Positions 29,491 through 39,068 of a DNA stretch of 64,000 nucleotides are shown here, one piece after another. The stretch covers positions 1-64,000 of the forward strand of contig NZ_NMWU01000024.1 of the NCBI RefSeq assembly GCF_002860355.1. Reading direction: 5' to 3'. Under the pieces are notes generated by a model, which saw nothing but the letters and a program-made list of their open reading frames with translations, searched no databases and was not told the origin of the DNA. This stretch comes from Bifidobacterium margollesii. Lineage in GTDB: Bacteria > Actinomycetota > Actinomycetes > Actinomycetales > Bifidobacteriaceae. Position 1 is the stretch's first letter, and each line of letters begins with the position of its first letter. The translations under genes were made by a program, and so were the position numbers.

Positions 29491-30210
29491 ATGAACAGCA
29501 TGGAATCAAGGACCGCACAGCGTACGATTCTCGTCGTCGAGGACGAGCCCACACTTGCCACCGCCATCGCCCAGCGGCTCACCGCGGAGGGATGGAACGT
29601 CAGGGTGGCCGGAGACGGTGCCAGTGCCGTACAGGCCGCAGCCCAGCTCAAGCCCGATCTGGTGATCATGGACATCATGCTTCCCGTGATGGATGGGCTT
29701 GAGGCCACCAAGCGAATCGTGGCCGCGCGGCCGGTTCCGGTGATGATCCTCACCGCTCGCGACGACGAGGCCGACAAGGTCATCGGATTGGGTGCCGGAG
29801 CCGACGACTACATGACCAAGCCGTTCTCCATGCGAGAGCTCATCGCCCGATGCAAGGCGCTGCTGCGCCGCGTGGAACGGGCGAAGGTGATCGCCAAGAA
29901 TTCCGAGAACGAGAAGATCCTCGATTTCGGAACGCTGGTGATCGACCCCGCACAGCGCATCGTGACGTTGGACGGCACGGAAGTGCATCTGACCCCCACC
30001 GAGTTCGACCTGCTGGCCACGCTGGCACGACGTCCCAAATCCGTGCTTACCCGGGAGAAACTGCTCGAAGAGGTGTGGGATTGGGTGGACGCCTCCGGCA
30101 CCCGTACCGTGGACTCCCATGTCAAGGCGCTTCGGCACAAGCTTGGTCCGGAGCTGATTCGCACCGTCCACGGTGTCGGATACGCGTTCGAGCCGCCGGA
30201 ATCCAAGTGA
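29491..30210 (+). CDS. OmpR-family response regulator, 239 aa
   Basis: A receiver domain (VVEDEP, phospho-acceptor Asp61 in VIMDIMLPVMDG, Lys in TKPFSMREL) is joined to a winged-helix DNA-binding domain (HLTPTEFDLLATLARRPKSV, GTRTVDSHVKALRHKL). Start 29491 is chosen since the receiver begins shortly after; the ribosome site is weak and ATG 29500 is an alternative. The sensor kinase starts one base after its stop, so they form a two-component pair. The stimulus is unknown. Confidence 0.9.
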   Translation: MNSMESRTAQRTILVVEDEPTLATAIAQRLTAEGWNVRVAGDGASAVQAAAQLKPDLVIMDIMLPVMDGLEATKRIVAARPVPVMILTARDDEADKVIGLGAGADDYMTKPFSMRELIARCKALLRRVERAKVIAKNSENEKILDFGTLVIDPAQRIVTLDGTEVHLTPTEFDLLATLARRPKSVLTREKLLEEVWDWVDASGTRTVDSHVKALRHKLGPELIRTVHGVGYAFEPPESK

Positions 30211-30211
30211 C

Positions 30212-31357
30212 ATGCAACCTTCCAAGCAAACAGGCAAGCAGCGCAAGACCGGATCGTCGAAATCGAAAACCGTCTCCGACGCCATCGCCCGGCAGCATCA
30301 GGCGATGAAGGCACGCCGTCCCATCGGCATGTTCTCCTCGCTGAAGGCGGAGCTGAGCGTGCTGATCGTACTGGCATCGTCCATAGCATTCATTCTGGCC
30401 TGGCAGTTCCTCAAATGGGGCTGGAGCGGTTGGCTTGCGATGCCGCTGTCGATGATCGTGGCCCTGAGCTTCACCTACCTGTTCTCCCATGGCCTCACGG
30501 CGCCGTTGCGGCAGATGCGCGACGCGGCCAAGGCCATGGCAGACGGCGACTACACCGTACGGGTGAAGACCGCCACCGATTCCCGCGATGAGATCGGGCA
30601 GCTGGCGCGCTCGTTCAACGAAATGGCCGAGGAGCTCGAACACGCCGATCAGATGCGCAGGGACATGGTAGCCAACGTGAGCCATGAACTACGCACCCCC
30701 GTTTCCGCGCTGCAGGCACTGGTGGAGAACATGGCGGACGGCGTGGTGGAACCCACTCCGGCGAATCTCGAAGGCATTCTGGACCAGACCCACAAGCTTT
30801 CCGACCTGATCGCCTTCCTGCTCGATATGTCACGGGTGGAGGCGGGTGCCGCCAGTCTGGAAATCGAGATCTTCGATTTCGGCGAGTTCATCGATGACAC
30901 CGTCAAACCGTTGGAGATCGCCGACGGAGGTCACGCCCACGACATCCATCTTCAGGTGCCGGAGCATCTGCGCATGGAGGGAGATCCCAACCGACTTCGC
31001 CAGCTGTTCACGAACATCATCGCCAACGCGCTCAAGCACTCCCCCGACGGCACTTCGGTGCTGATCGAGACCCATGAGGACGAGACCAACGGCACGGTGG
31101 TGACCAATGTGGTGAACTATGGCTCTCAAATCCCCGAAGAGGCCCGAAGCCTGATCTTCCGACGCTACGTGAAGGGCGCCGGACGCCCAGGCACCGGATC
31201 AGGAGGCACCGGTCTGGGACTTTCCATCGCCCGATGGGCGGCCGGACTGCATGGCGGCACCGTCAAGGTGGTGCCAGATGACCGCGGAGCCAATTTCGAG
31301 ATCACTCTGCCCAAATATCACATCACCGAGGACGAGCGGACGGCATCCGGCACCTGA
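30212..31357 (+). CDS. sensor histidine kinase, 381 aa
   Basis: Two transmembrane helices (about residues 48-68 and 72-93) are almost adjacent, leaving practically no extracellular domain. HAMP (about 94-148), HisKA with His158 in NVSHELRTP, and a HATPase domain (N box, GSGGTGLGLSIARWA) follow. Such architecture suggests sensing within the membrane or through a partner. It pairs with the response regulator just upstream. Its last 40 bases overlap the convergent comF-like gene. Confidence 0.9.
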   Translation: MQPSKQTGKQRKTGSSKSKTVSDAIARQHQAMKARRPIGMFSSLKAELSVLIVLASSIAFILAWQFLKWGWSGWLAMPLSMIVALSFTYLFSHGLTAPLRQMRDAAKAMADGDYTVRVKTATDSRDEIGQLARSFNEMAEELEHADQMRRDMVANVSHELRTPVSALQALVENMADGVVEPTPANLEGILDQTHKLSDLIAFLLDMSRVEAGAASLEIEIFDFGEFIDDTVKPLEIADGGHAHDIHLQVPEHLRMEGDPNRLRQLFTNIIANALKHSPDGTSVLIETHEDETNGTVVTNVVNYGSQIPEEARSLIFRRYVKGAGRPGTGSGGTGLGLSIARWAAGLHGGTVKVVPDDRGANFEITLPKYHITEDERTASGT

Positions 31358-32082
31358 GCCAGCACGAATGCCGTGATCACGGGAAGATGCGCCTCGCGAA
31401 GCGCCTTCGCGCACTGTCTGAGCGTCGATCCCGTCGTGGCGATGTCGTCGACCAGAACCACCGGATACATCTGGCGCGCGTTTCCGCCGTCCGGTATGAG
31501 CCGGGGCTGCACCATAATATGATCGGCGAGTCTTGCTGATCGTTCCACGGCACCGCGTTGCTGCACGGATTTGGATCGAACACCCGTGATGGACAGGATG
31601 GAGTCGGCTTCGGCCCGGACTCCCTGAGCGGTGAGGCAACGGGCGACGGATACCGCCAATGGCAGGGTATGCCGCCGGCCTCGGCTTCTCATCGATGTCG
31701 GTGACGATGGTACGGGAACCACCAGCACATGATCGTATCGGCTTAGTTTTCGCCCCACACCGCTTTCGCGCACGCACCGTTCCAAGACGAAGCACAGGTC
31801 GCCGGTGATCTCCTCATCACCATGATCCTTCCATTGCAGAATCGCCCGCCGGACCGATCCCCGGTATTCGCCGCAGGCATAGACGCACCCCGCCGAGAAC
31901 AAGGATCCCGGCATCCTGCGCGTCATGCATAGCGAAAATCCCCGCCGGCAGGAGGAGCATAGTCTTTCATCCGGCTTGTCGCATCCGGCGCAACCCCTTG
32001 GAAGCAGAACGTCATGAATCTCGCGAACCAGCGAAATCAGCGGACCTGTGCTGCCCGTCGGAGGATACGCGAAGCCGTTCAT
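31318..32082 (-). CDS. ComF-family phosphoribosyltransferase-like protein, 254 aa
   Basis: An N-terminal zinc-finger-like cluster (Cys31, Cys34, Cys42, Cys45 in CAGCDKPDERLCSSC) precedes a phosphoribosyltransferase fold with PRPP-binding loop VVLVDDIATTGST. ComF proteins support natural transformation in some bacteria; the function in actinobacteria is untested. It starts six bases after the HAD gene stop, so the two are cotranscribed. Its 3' end overlaps the histidine kinase 3' end by 40 bases on the opposite strand. Confidence 0.88.
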   Translation of the reverse strand: MNGFAYPPTGSTGPLISLVREIHDVLLPRGCAGCDKPDERLCSSCRRGFSLCMTRRMPGSLFSAGCVYACGEYRGSVRRAILQWKDHGDEEITGDLCFVLERCVRESGVGRKLSRYDHVLVVPVPSSPTSMRSRGRRHTLPLAVSVARCLTAQGVRAEADSILSITGVRSKSVQQRGAVERSARLADHIMVQPRLIPDGGNARQMYPVVLVDDIATTGSTLRQCAKALREAHLPVITAFVLAQVPDAVRSSSVM

Positions 32083-32088
32083 GATCCA

Positions 32089-32904
32089 TCACCCAACAGT
32101 CATGGCGTCGAGCATTCCGCGGATCATCGCCAGCGTGTCGTCAGGGCCATTGACGCGCACTGCGAACGCTCCCGCCACCGCGGTCGGATAATCGTTGCCG
32201 TCGGGGTCCATCCGATCACCCACGAACCCGATCCTCTCCACGGGAACGTCGAGCAACTGGGAAAGACGACGAATGGCATAGGACTTGTCGATCCCCTTGG
32301 CCACCACGTCCACGCTGGTGGAACCGCCGGAGCGAACCGTCAACTGAGGCAGATCACGGGCCACCGCGGCGGCAAGAGCGTTCTTCTTCCTGCGATCCGG
32401 ATCCCATGCCTCCTTGGCCGCGGGGGTTGCCATCTGTCCGAGCGCCGAAAACGTGATCTGACTGCCTCGATCCTCGATGCGTTCTCCGCTGACCTGATCA
32501 TCATCCAGCCACAACCCCATCTCCTTGGCGTGCCGGGTCAACGATTCGATGGCAGCCCGACGATCGTCGGGATCGAGATCATGAGCATACCGGCACCGCC
32601 ATTCGCGTCCGTCCCACGCATAGTATCGGGTGCCGCTGGTGGGCATCAGATGCAGGTTCTCCCTCTCCGCCATGTCACCGATCCTCGCGATGATCTGGCG
32701 CTCGAACAGTCCATACTTGCCTCCGGACACCACCGCGCACGGCATCCTGTGCGTGAGGGAGGAGAACGCCTTCGCCATCTCGTCGGTCATGGGCTGCTTG
32801 GAAACCGCCAGAGTGGTATCAAGATCGAATCCAATGGCATCGATCCGCGCGATCAGATCCCGATAGTCCACGGAATCCCACCGATGAATGATGACCTGAT
32901 CCAT
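32089..32904 (-). CDS. HAD-superfamily IIB hydrolase (phosphomannomutase/Cof-like), 271 aa
   Basis: Motif I AIGFDLDTTLA carries Asp27 and Asp29, motif II is in CAVVSGGKYG, and motif IV is FVGDRMDPDGNDYP. The type C2 cap and final segment resemble eukaryotic-type phosphomannomutases and sugar phosphatases. Substrate not determinable. Start 32904 follows AAGGAG; the frame runs upstream to 33069 without support. It lies in a cell-envelope neighbourhood, which fits a sugar-phosphate role by inference. Confidence 0.82.
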   Translation of the reverse strand: MDQVIIHRWDSVDYRDLIARIDAIGFDLDTTLAVSKQPMTDEMAKAFSSLTHRMPCAVVSGGKYGLFERQIIARIGDMAERENLHLMPTSGTRYYAWDGREWRCRYAHDLDPDDRRAAIESLTRHAKEMGLWLDDDQVSGERIEDRGSQITFSALGQMATPAAKEAWDPDRRKKNALAAAVARDLPQLTVRSGGSTSVDVVAKGIDKSYAIRRLSQLLDVPVERIGFVGDRMDPDGNDYPTAVAGAFAVRVNGPDDTLAMIRGMLDAMTVG

Positions 32905-33069
32905 CCCATAACTCCTTATGCCGCACACGAACTGTCCTTGCATTATCGCACACCCCACGGCATATGCCGCCGTGGATAGGCGGTATTTCACGGACGTATC
33001 CGCCGATGTTCCATGACACGCTGCACCGTATGCCGAAACCGTGTCATCGCCTCGGTTAGGCTGGATCAT

Positions 33070-33549
33070 ATGACCCGTGAATCATCCGAATCATCCGAAT
33101 CGAATCTCATCTTCTCCAAGCCGACCGTGCTTCCCTGGGAGCGCAAGGTGTATCGGAACAAGCATGGACGCGGGATGCGTCAAGCCACGTTCGGCATCAG
33201 ACTGCCACGATATCGTACACGATCCGGAGCCTTCGACGGCATGGTGGTGGCGCAGCTGAAGCGACTCAACGGCGCCTGGCCGGAACTGCTGAAGGACGTG
33301 CAGTGCGCAGTTGAGGACGTTCCCGCTTCATCACCGGTTTCATGGGAGACTCGCAGGGTCATGCTTTCGCAGAGCTTTCCGGCCAATCATGGCATTCCCG
33401 CACGAATCGTGCTCTACCGCAAACCGATCGAACAGCGTGCGAGGGATCGCATCGACATGCAGTTCATCATCCGCGACGAGATCGTCGCACGGCTGGCCGA
33501 TCTGAGCGGCAAGCATCCCGAGGACATCGATCCCGATTGGGGATTCTGA
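33070..33549 (+). CDS. zincin-like metallopeptidase-family protein lacking HExxH, 159 aa
   Basis: The protein follows the actinobacterial metallopeptidase/DUF1025 pattern: a basic N-terminus (RNKHGRGMR), a FDGMVVAQLKRLNGAWPELL helix, QCAVEDVPASSP, ARIVLYRKPIEQRA, and a final helix. The last helix, where HExxH sits in active zincins, reads IIRDEIVARLADLSG, so the catalytic motif is degenerate. In mycobacteria a relative (Rv3259) sits beside whiB2. A 9-bp repeat at 33079-33096 encodes Ser-Glu-Ser runs near the start. ATG 33070 has a weak ribosome site. Confidence 0.75.
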   Translation: MTRESSESSESNLIFSKPTVLPWERKVYRNKHGRGMRQATFGIRLPRYRTRSGAFDGMVVAQLKRLNGAWPELLKDVQCAVEDVPASSPVSWETRRVMLSQSFPANHGIPARIVLYRKPIEQRARDRIDMQFIIRDEIVARLADLSGKHPEDIDPDWGF

Positions 33550-33625
33550 CCGAAGATCCCGCGGGAGTCGTCCTGCCATCCGCGGCCGGTATCCGGTTAT
33601 TGGCTCGTACCGGTTATTGCACGAC

Positions 33626-35215
33626 TTACTGCACGACGGTAAGCGAGTGTTCGGTACGCACGGTGGCTTGTACGGGCATCAGGCTGGTCGGCTCAAGAAA
33701 GGCGATTCCCCTCACCTTTGCCCGATCCACATCCGAAACATGGACCAAACCTCCCCATGCCACCTGACGGCTGTCACCGGTCATCGTCATGGCCACGATG
33801 CCGGATGCCACGTCGCCGGGCTGCAGCCAGATTCCGGATCGGGCGGGTACCGAAAGATCCTTCCGCCCGGCACGGGATCCGTCCTCCTTGTATCCGATCA
33901 GGCTGACCTTGGCATCCTTTTCGCCGGTATTGACCAGATTCAACGTGGTCTTCACCCCCTGGGGCAGAACAATGGCTCCGATCCGGGTCACGGTGACTCC
34001 GTTGATCAGGGAGAAATCGGACTGGCCATCGCCGCTGCCGCTCAGATCGCAGATGGCCGCGGCCTGAATGGCGTTCTTCGATTCAGCCATCACACCGACG
34101 GTGTTCGCCGGCACCTTGCCCAAAGCGACACGACTGACCGTATCGGCCTTGATCGTCACCTGCTTCGCCTGCTTCAGCCCTGCTCGGGTAATCCAGAACA
34201 GGGTGACGTCGCCGGACGATCCGGCATACATATCGATGGTGGCGTTCGCACCGGACTGCATGCCGGGCAGCACGACACGATCGGCGGCCTCGGCCAATGG
34301 GGTGGCGAAATCCGAACCTTTCGGCGTCAAACCATCCATATGCACGACTCTGACCACTGCGGACACCGCGGTCGTCTCACTGCTGATCGAAACGTAGACG
34401 GCCTGCTGATCAGGCACCGCAGCGGAAAGGTTCACCACCGTTTCGGATCGACCGGCCACGGTGACCGTACTGTCGGTGGCCAATGCAATGGGTTCGCCGT
34501 TCTTCGCACCCCATGCGGTGATCTTCACCGAAGTGGATTTGTCCGACGGATTGGCCAATACCATCTGCTGGGTCCATCCCGTCCGGGTGTCGGGCAGCAG
34601 GAACGACTGGGACAGCTGCGGTGAGACGCAACGTGTAGCCGAGACTCCCTGCAGGTCGCCTTCGGTGGCCCACGACACGGTGGAGGCCGCCGATCCCGAT
34701 CCGGAGCTCATGTCAAGCATCCGAGTGGTCTGCAGCAGCGATTGGTCCGTATCGTCGGTACCGTGAACGAACGCCTTGGTCGTATCGGTGAGATCCACCG
34801 ACTTCGTCTTCTGCGCATGACTGCCATCAAGCCTTGCGATGTCCGAATCGTAGACGGATCCGAATGCGGCGAACAGCGATCGGCCGGTGTTGTTGCCTTC
34901 CGACACCTGATATTCGGAATCACCGTAGGATCCGGTATCGGCCAATCTCATACGCGCCGGACAGTACGATTGCAACACGGTCTGCCCGACCTTGACGGAC
35001 CTGGTGCCGGTGACTGCCCCCCGATCGGTGGCATCGGGCAGAACGTCGGTGCCCAGAACCGCGAATGCCAGAACAAGAATGATGATGGTGACCGCGGATA
35101 CGGTGATCTTGCCCACCGAGCGGAAACGAGAACCGCCGTTGCGACGGTTGCGACGGGAGGTGCCGCCGACCTCGGACGATTCGACTGCCTTATCCATGCT
35201 CATGTTCCCACTCAT
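33626..35215 (-). CDS. DUF5719-family membrane-anchored extracellular protein, 529 aa
   Basis: A single N-terminal transmembrane helix (ITVSAVTIIILVLAFAVLGT) follows a short basic cytoplasmic segment. The rest is extracellular, rich in beta-strand, Ser, Thr and Gly. DUF5719 proteins occur in this locus in actinobacteria; the function is unknown. The ATG overlaps the glycosyltransferase stop by four bases (ATGA), so translation is coupled and a partner role in wall polymer assembly is likely. Confidence 0.8.
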   Translation of the reverse strand: MSGNMSMDKAVESSEVGGTSRRNRRNGGSRFRSVGKITVSAVTIIILVLAFAVLGTDVLPDATDRGAVTGTRSVKVGQTVLQSYCPARMRLADTGSYGDSEYQVSEGNNTGRSLFAAFGSVYDSDIARLDGSHAQKTKSVDLTDTTKAFVHGTDDTDQSLLQTTRMLDMSSGSGSAASTVSWATEGDLQGVSATRCVSPQLSQSFLLPDTRTGWTQQMVLANPSDKSTSVKITAWGAKNGEPIALATDSTVTVAGRSETVVNLSAAVPDQQAVYVSISSETTAVSAVVRVVHMDGLTPKGSDFATPLAEAADRVVLPGMQSGANATIDMYAGSSGDVTLFWITRAGLKQAKQVTIKADTVSRVALGKVPANTVGVMAESKNAIQAAAICDLSGSGDGQSDFSLINGVTVTRIGAIVLPQGVKTTLNLVNTGEKDAKVSLIGYKEDGSRAGRKDLSVPARSGIWLQPGDVASGIVAMTMTGDSRQVAWGGLVHVSDVDRAKVRGIAFLEPTSLMPVQATVRTEHSLTVVQ

Positions 35216-38200
35216 GCTCTCACCTCGTATCGGCGCAGTCGCGGAAAGGCGACGATGCAGTACAGGATGATCACGACCGTCATGCAGATCATCCATGCCC
35301 TGCGCCAAGGACTCTCCAGCGCCTGCCGCTGCGACGAGATGTCGATGCCCTGATCGTTGGTGTCGGCGACGGTCAATCTCACATAGGTTCCGGAATCGTT
35401 GCTGACCACGCTCTGGGTGCCGCTGCTGGCAAGAATGTTGGCGATCAGCGTGCTGGTGGCGGAATCCTCAGCATACGGTATGTAGATTCCACCGAAGCCT
35501 AGCTTCACCAAGGTAGCGACGGCTTCGTCATCACTATTGAGCAGAAGACGCGCGCTGCTTTCGGCGATGCTCCGCTCCCCCTGATCCATCGGTTCGTTGG
35601 TGCGCAGGATGTTCACGGCGGGCGAACTGTCGATCAGATCACCTTGCGCGGTACGCATCGCTGAGTAGTCGACCGCAGTGGACGATCGTGCCCTGAGCGC
35701 AAGGATGCGATGCCGCGGATTGGAGTCGAGGAAGTCCTGGGCGATCAGCGGTAGTTCCACATGCTCAGAGGAAAGACGCTCGCCCTGCTGGGCGCGGATA
35801 CCGCACAGGGAACCCCAGACCGCCACGCATGACACGAGCAGCACCACCAATATGGACCGGGCGACGATGATCACGTTGCGACGAGCGTAATGCCGATGAT
35901 GCCGATGTTCGATCCTCGCCGTCGTATCGCCCGGCGTTCTTCTGATCAGAGGACTGAACGGACGGGCCGCACGGCCGGCCACCACGCAGACGCACGACAG
36001 CAGACCGAGCATCATGAACGCAACGCCGGGCAGCAACGTACCGGCGATCGCCTCCGTGGTTCCCGGGGAGATCGACACGCGGGACGCGACCACCGCCACC
36101 GTGGCGCCGGAGACGACGATGACCCACATCATGCGGGAGACGCGAAGCGCGAACGGCAGGAACAGCGCCACCAGCGCCAGAACGAGGATCACGACAAGGC
36201 TCGCCGCCAGCATCCAATGGTCGAAGCCATGCGCGCCGATCCCCGGAACGGATTGCATGACCGATGACGGCCACAGGCCGATGGCACGGTTCAGCACATC
36301 GAACAGATTCGCCGAGGAGACGACGCCGTTCACGGTCTCGTCGGGAATCATGACGTCACTGAACAGCTGCCGATAGGAGCCATCGGTTGGATTCATGACG
36401 ACGTTGATCAGGGTCGGGGCCAGCAGGAACGCCCCGGGAACGGGAATCAGCAGGAGCATCACGCGGTGGGCCCGCACAAGGATCATGAACGCGACGAACA
36501 CCACCAGCAACGGCACGACGAGCTGGGGTTCGCACGCACAGACCACGCCAAGACACAGCGATGACAGCGCTGCCGACTGTATGGAGGCTCGGGGCGAGAC
36601 GACATCCTCCGTTTGGTACATGCCGACGGCACGGAAGACGAACGCCATGCCCGCGGGCAGGAACACCATGACGACGAGCATCGGAAGATTGCCATACGAA
36701 TACAGTCCCATCAGGCCGCCCAGCGTGCACCACAGCAGACCGCAGACCACACGAACCGGATTGGATCGGGTGAATATGCCCGCCAGAGCCCAGAACGACA
36801 GCGCCGACAGCGGCGCGGCAAGGAAAACGATCAGAGCCACGGCGTACGCGACATGACCGGCCGTGACGGTCGATGCGACGAGCAGCACCAGCAGGAACGG
36901 AGCAGGAGGCGCCCACGCGCCGAGTCCGTTGCCGTAGGTGTACAGACTCGTGGCCGATTCGAACAGCTGACGGAACGAAGCGGCCGAAGGAGCCAATATC
37001 GCGGAGTGAAGACCCTGGCCGGAGATCGCAGCCCGAACGATCGGGAAGTTCACCGCCAGACCCGCCGCGAACGCCACCGCCATCATGACGAGCGACCAAA
37101 GAAGGCGGCGTCTGCGCTGCACACGCAGATGCTCGACCGCCAACGGGCTGAGCAACGGAACATCCTTGGCGTTGGCGAAGGCATGCCCGCGTTCGCGCCA
37201 TCGGGTGATCTGATCCCTGCCTGCGACCAGCACCGACAGCTGCCTTAGCGAGGTCTTCGTCTGCCTGGCCACCTTGCGTCGCGCGCCCAGCGCCGAGGGG
37301 AACCAGAACAGCATCCGCCACGGAGCGCCAAGCTCGCACGCGGCTTCATACGGACGCTTCCCGGCAAGCATGGAGAAGAACAGCACCACGGATACCACCA
37401 CACGCCACAGCCATACCGGCAGCCAAAACACCCCGCAGATATCGGTGAATCGGTATCGTTCCCGGGCATCCACGACCGAAGCATAGCTCTTCACCGGCCC
37501 CGAATCCTCTTCGACGGAATGTCCAGCGCGGGTTCGGATCCCCTCGAACCTTGCACGCCGATGCGCAATGGCACTGTGGGGAACCACCACCACCCTGCCA
37601 CCGGAAAGACACACCCTGCGACAGAAATCGGCAGACTCCCCGAAGGTTCCCATGGCCGTCGTGGTTCCATCCAACTGCCTCCAGACCTCCAACGAGACCA
37701 GGCAGCCGGCCAGATCGACCATGAACACATCCTGACGGGAATCATACTGTTCCTGATCAGGCTCACCGTCCACCACCAGAGAGGCGACGCCGTGACCGGG
37801 CGCCGCATAGTACCCGACATCATGCAGACCATCCCCGGACCATTCAAGCTGCTTGCAGCCGAGCACCGATGCGGTCGGCGTATTGCGCCATGACTCCAGC
37901 AGATTCTCCAGGCAACGCGCACCCGCGGGCCGCGAATCATCATGCAGCAGCCAGAGCGCACGGGTGCGGGCAGGCGGATTCACCTGCTCGAGCGCATGAC
38001 GGACGCAATCGCCGAACGACATGGCCCCCTTGGTCCGCACAACCTGAACGTCGATCCGATTCGTCGCATCCGACCCCATGCGGAACCAATCGTCCCTCCC
38101 GACGACCGCGGACCCCGGCAGCTCGATCACGGCATGCACCGGGGATTGGGTCGCGTCGGTGCAGTCGGCCACCACAACGATGCCCGGCACCACGGTCTGA

Positions 38201-38376
38201 TCCAATACCGCCGACAACGTGGCGGAGAAGAACCTGAGATCATCCTCGACGCCGATCACCGCAACCACGGTCGGATCCACCGTCTGCCCCGAGGACATCC
38301 GATGAGCACGAACCGCGTCGGAAACCACGTCCTGTACGTTCTGGGTCTCGTTCATGACAGGTATAACGGAATTCAT
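35212..38376 (-). CDS. family 2 glycosyltransferase with large polytopic membrane domain, 1054 aa
   Basis: An N-terminal GT-A domain (about residues 1-290) contains the acidic motif ALWLLHDDSRP typical of actinobacterial GT2 enzymes. It is followed by about 12 transmembrane helices with loops and a C-terminal extracellular part. The architecture suggests synthesis or export of a cell-surface glycan. Start 38376 (MNSVIPV) has GGAGAGG close upstream; a later ATG at 38355 is possible. It lies 52 bases after whiB2 and is coupled to the DUF5719 gene. Confidence 0.88.
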   Translation of the reverse strand: MNSVIPVMNETQNVQDVVSDAVRAHRMSSGQTVDPTVVAVIGVEDDLRFFSATLSAVLDQTVVPGIVVVADCTDATQSPVHAVIELPGSAVVGRDDWFRMGSDATNRIDVQVVRTKGAMSFGDCVRHALEQVNPPARTRALWLLHDDSRPAGARCLENLLESWRNTPTASVLGCKQLEWSGDGLHDVGYYAAPGHGVASLVVDGEPDQEQYDSRQDVFMVDLAGCLVSLEVWRQLDGTTTAMGTFGESADFCRRVCLSGGRVVVVPHSAIAHRRARFEGIRTRAGHSVEEDSGPVKSYASVVDARERYRFTDICGVFWLPVWLWRVVVSVVLFFSMLAGKRPYEAACELGAPWRMLFWFPSALGARRKVARQTKTSLRQLSVLVAGRDQITRWRERGHAFANAKDVPLLSPLAVEHLRVQRRRRLLWSLVMMAVAFAAGLAVNFPIVRAAISGQGLHSAILAPSAASFRQLFESATSLYTYGNGLGAWAPPAPFLLVLLVASTVTAGHVAYAVALIVFLAAPLSALSFWALAGIFTRSNPVRVVCGLLWCTLGGLMGLYSYGNLPMLVVMVFLPAGMAFVFRAVGMYQTEDVVSPRASIQSAALSSLCLGVVCACEPQLVVPLLVVFVAFMILVRAHRVMLLLIPVPGAFLLAPTLINVVMNPTDGSYRQLFSDVMIPDETVNGVVSSANLFDVLNRAIGLWPSSVMQSVPGIGAHGFDHWMLAASLVVILVLALVALFLPFALRVSRMMWVIVVSGATVAVVASRVSISPGTTEAIAGTLLPGVAFMMLGLLSCVCVVAGRAARPFSPLIRRTPGDTTARIEHRHHRHYARRNVIIVARSILVVLLVSCVAVWGSLCGIRAQQGERLSSEHVELPLIAQDFLDSNPRHRILALRARSSTAVDYSAMRTAQGDLIDSSPAVNILRTNEPMDQGERSIAESSARLLLNSDDEAVATLVKLGFGGIYIPYAEDSATSTLIANILASSGTQSVVSNDSGTYVRLTVADTNDQGIDISSQRQALESPWRRAWMICMTVVIILYCIVAFPRLRRYEVRA

Positions 38377-38428
38377 CCTCTCCACTGTAAGACAACAACG
38401 GCGGTCACGCCCCATCGGCGCGGCTCCT

Positions 38429-38776
38429 CTACGCCTGTTCTTTACCATGCTCCTTCTTGTAGCGTCGGCGTTCGCGTTCGCTCATGCCGCCCCAGATGCC
38501 GAATCTCTCGTCATGCTCGATGGCCCACTGCAGACACTGCTCGCGTACTTCGCACCGGGCGCACACCTTCTTCGCCTCTCTGGTGGATCCGCCCTTCTCG
38601 GGGAAGAACGCCTCGGGATCGGTCTGCGCGCACAAGGCCTTGTGCTGCCAGGAAAGATCCTCATCGGGCTCGAACAGCCCCCAGAGCTCCAGCAGGGCCT
38701 CGCCCTTGCTGCGTGGATGTTCCTCGTCGGAGGCCTTTCTGCTTTCGATTCGGGAATCGTCGAACACTCCCCACAT
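38429..38776 (-). CDS. whiB2: WhiB-family Fe-S transcription factor (WhiB2-like), 115 aa
   Basis: Four cysteines (49, 72, 75, 81) would hold a 4Fe-4S cluster, followed by the WhiB turn FGIWGGMSE and a basic DNA-contact tail (RRRYKKEHGKE). GGGAGGC precedes the start. WhiB2 is linked to septation and wall synthesis in mycobacteria. Assignment to the WhiB2 group rests on position beside the glycosyltransferase and zincin-like gene, as in Rv3259/Rv3260c. Confidence 0.88.
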   Translation of the reverse strand: MWGVFDDSRIESRKASDEEHPRSKGEALLELWGLFEPDEDLSWQHKALCAQTDPEAFFPEKGGSTREAKKVCARCEVREQCLQWAIEHDERFGIWGGMSERERRRYKKEHGKEQA

Positions 38777-39068
38777 GTCGCAGCCTCCCAAATGCCTAGA
38801 AACCATAGTCCGAGCAACTAATCTTGCTAAATTACACACTTGTCATTCAATATTTGTCAAGTCTCTTGGGTGTCGCTACCGCATTTTCGAGACGGCAGTG
38901 ATAAAGTTCCCTCTTCGCCACGGCTACCGACCGCATCCTCCCGCGGGGATGCGCAAAACTGTGCTGTTACTGAGAAGGAATCGACGGTTCCACCACCGTC
39001 GACGGGAAAATGCGTCATAGTCTACTGAAGCAACGATCGAACAGACCTAAGACTTAAGGAGGGGCAAC
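38777..39068. promoter_or_regulatory. AT-rich divergent promoter region between whiB2 and LCP
   Basis: These 292 bp separate two divergent envelope-related units. The stretch 38820-38870 is AT-rich for this genome and holds TTGTCA twice. Individual promoter elements cannot be assigned reliably. AAGGAGGGG ends the region on the LCP side. Confidence 0.4.
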
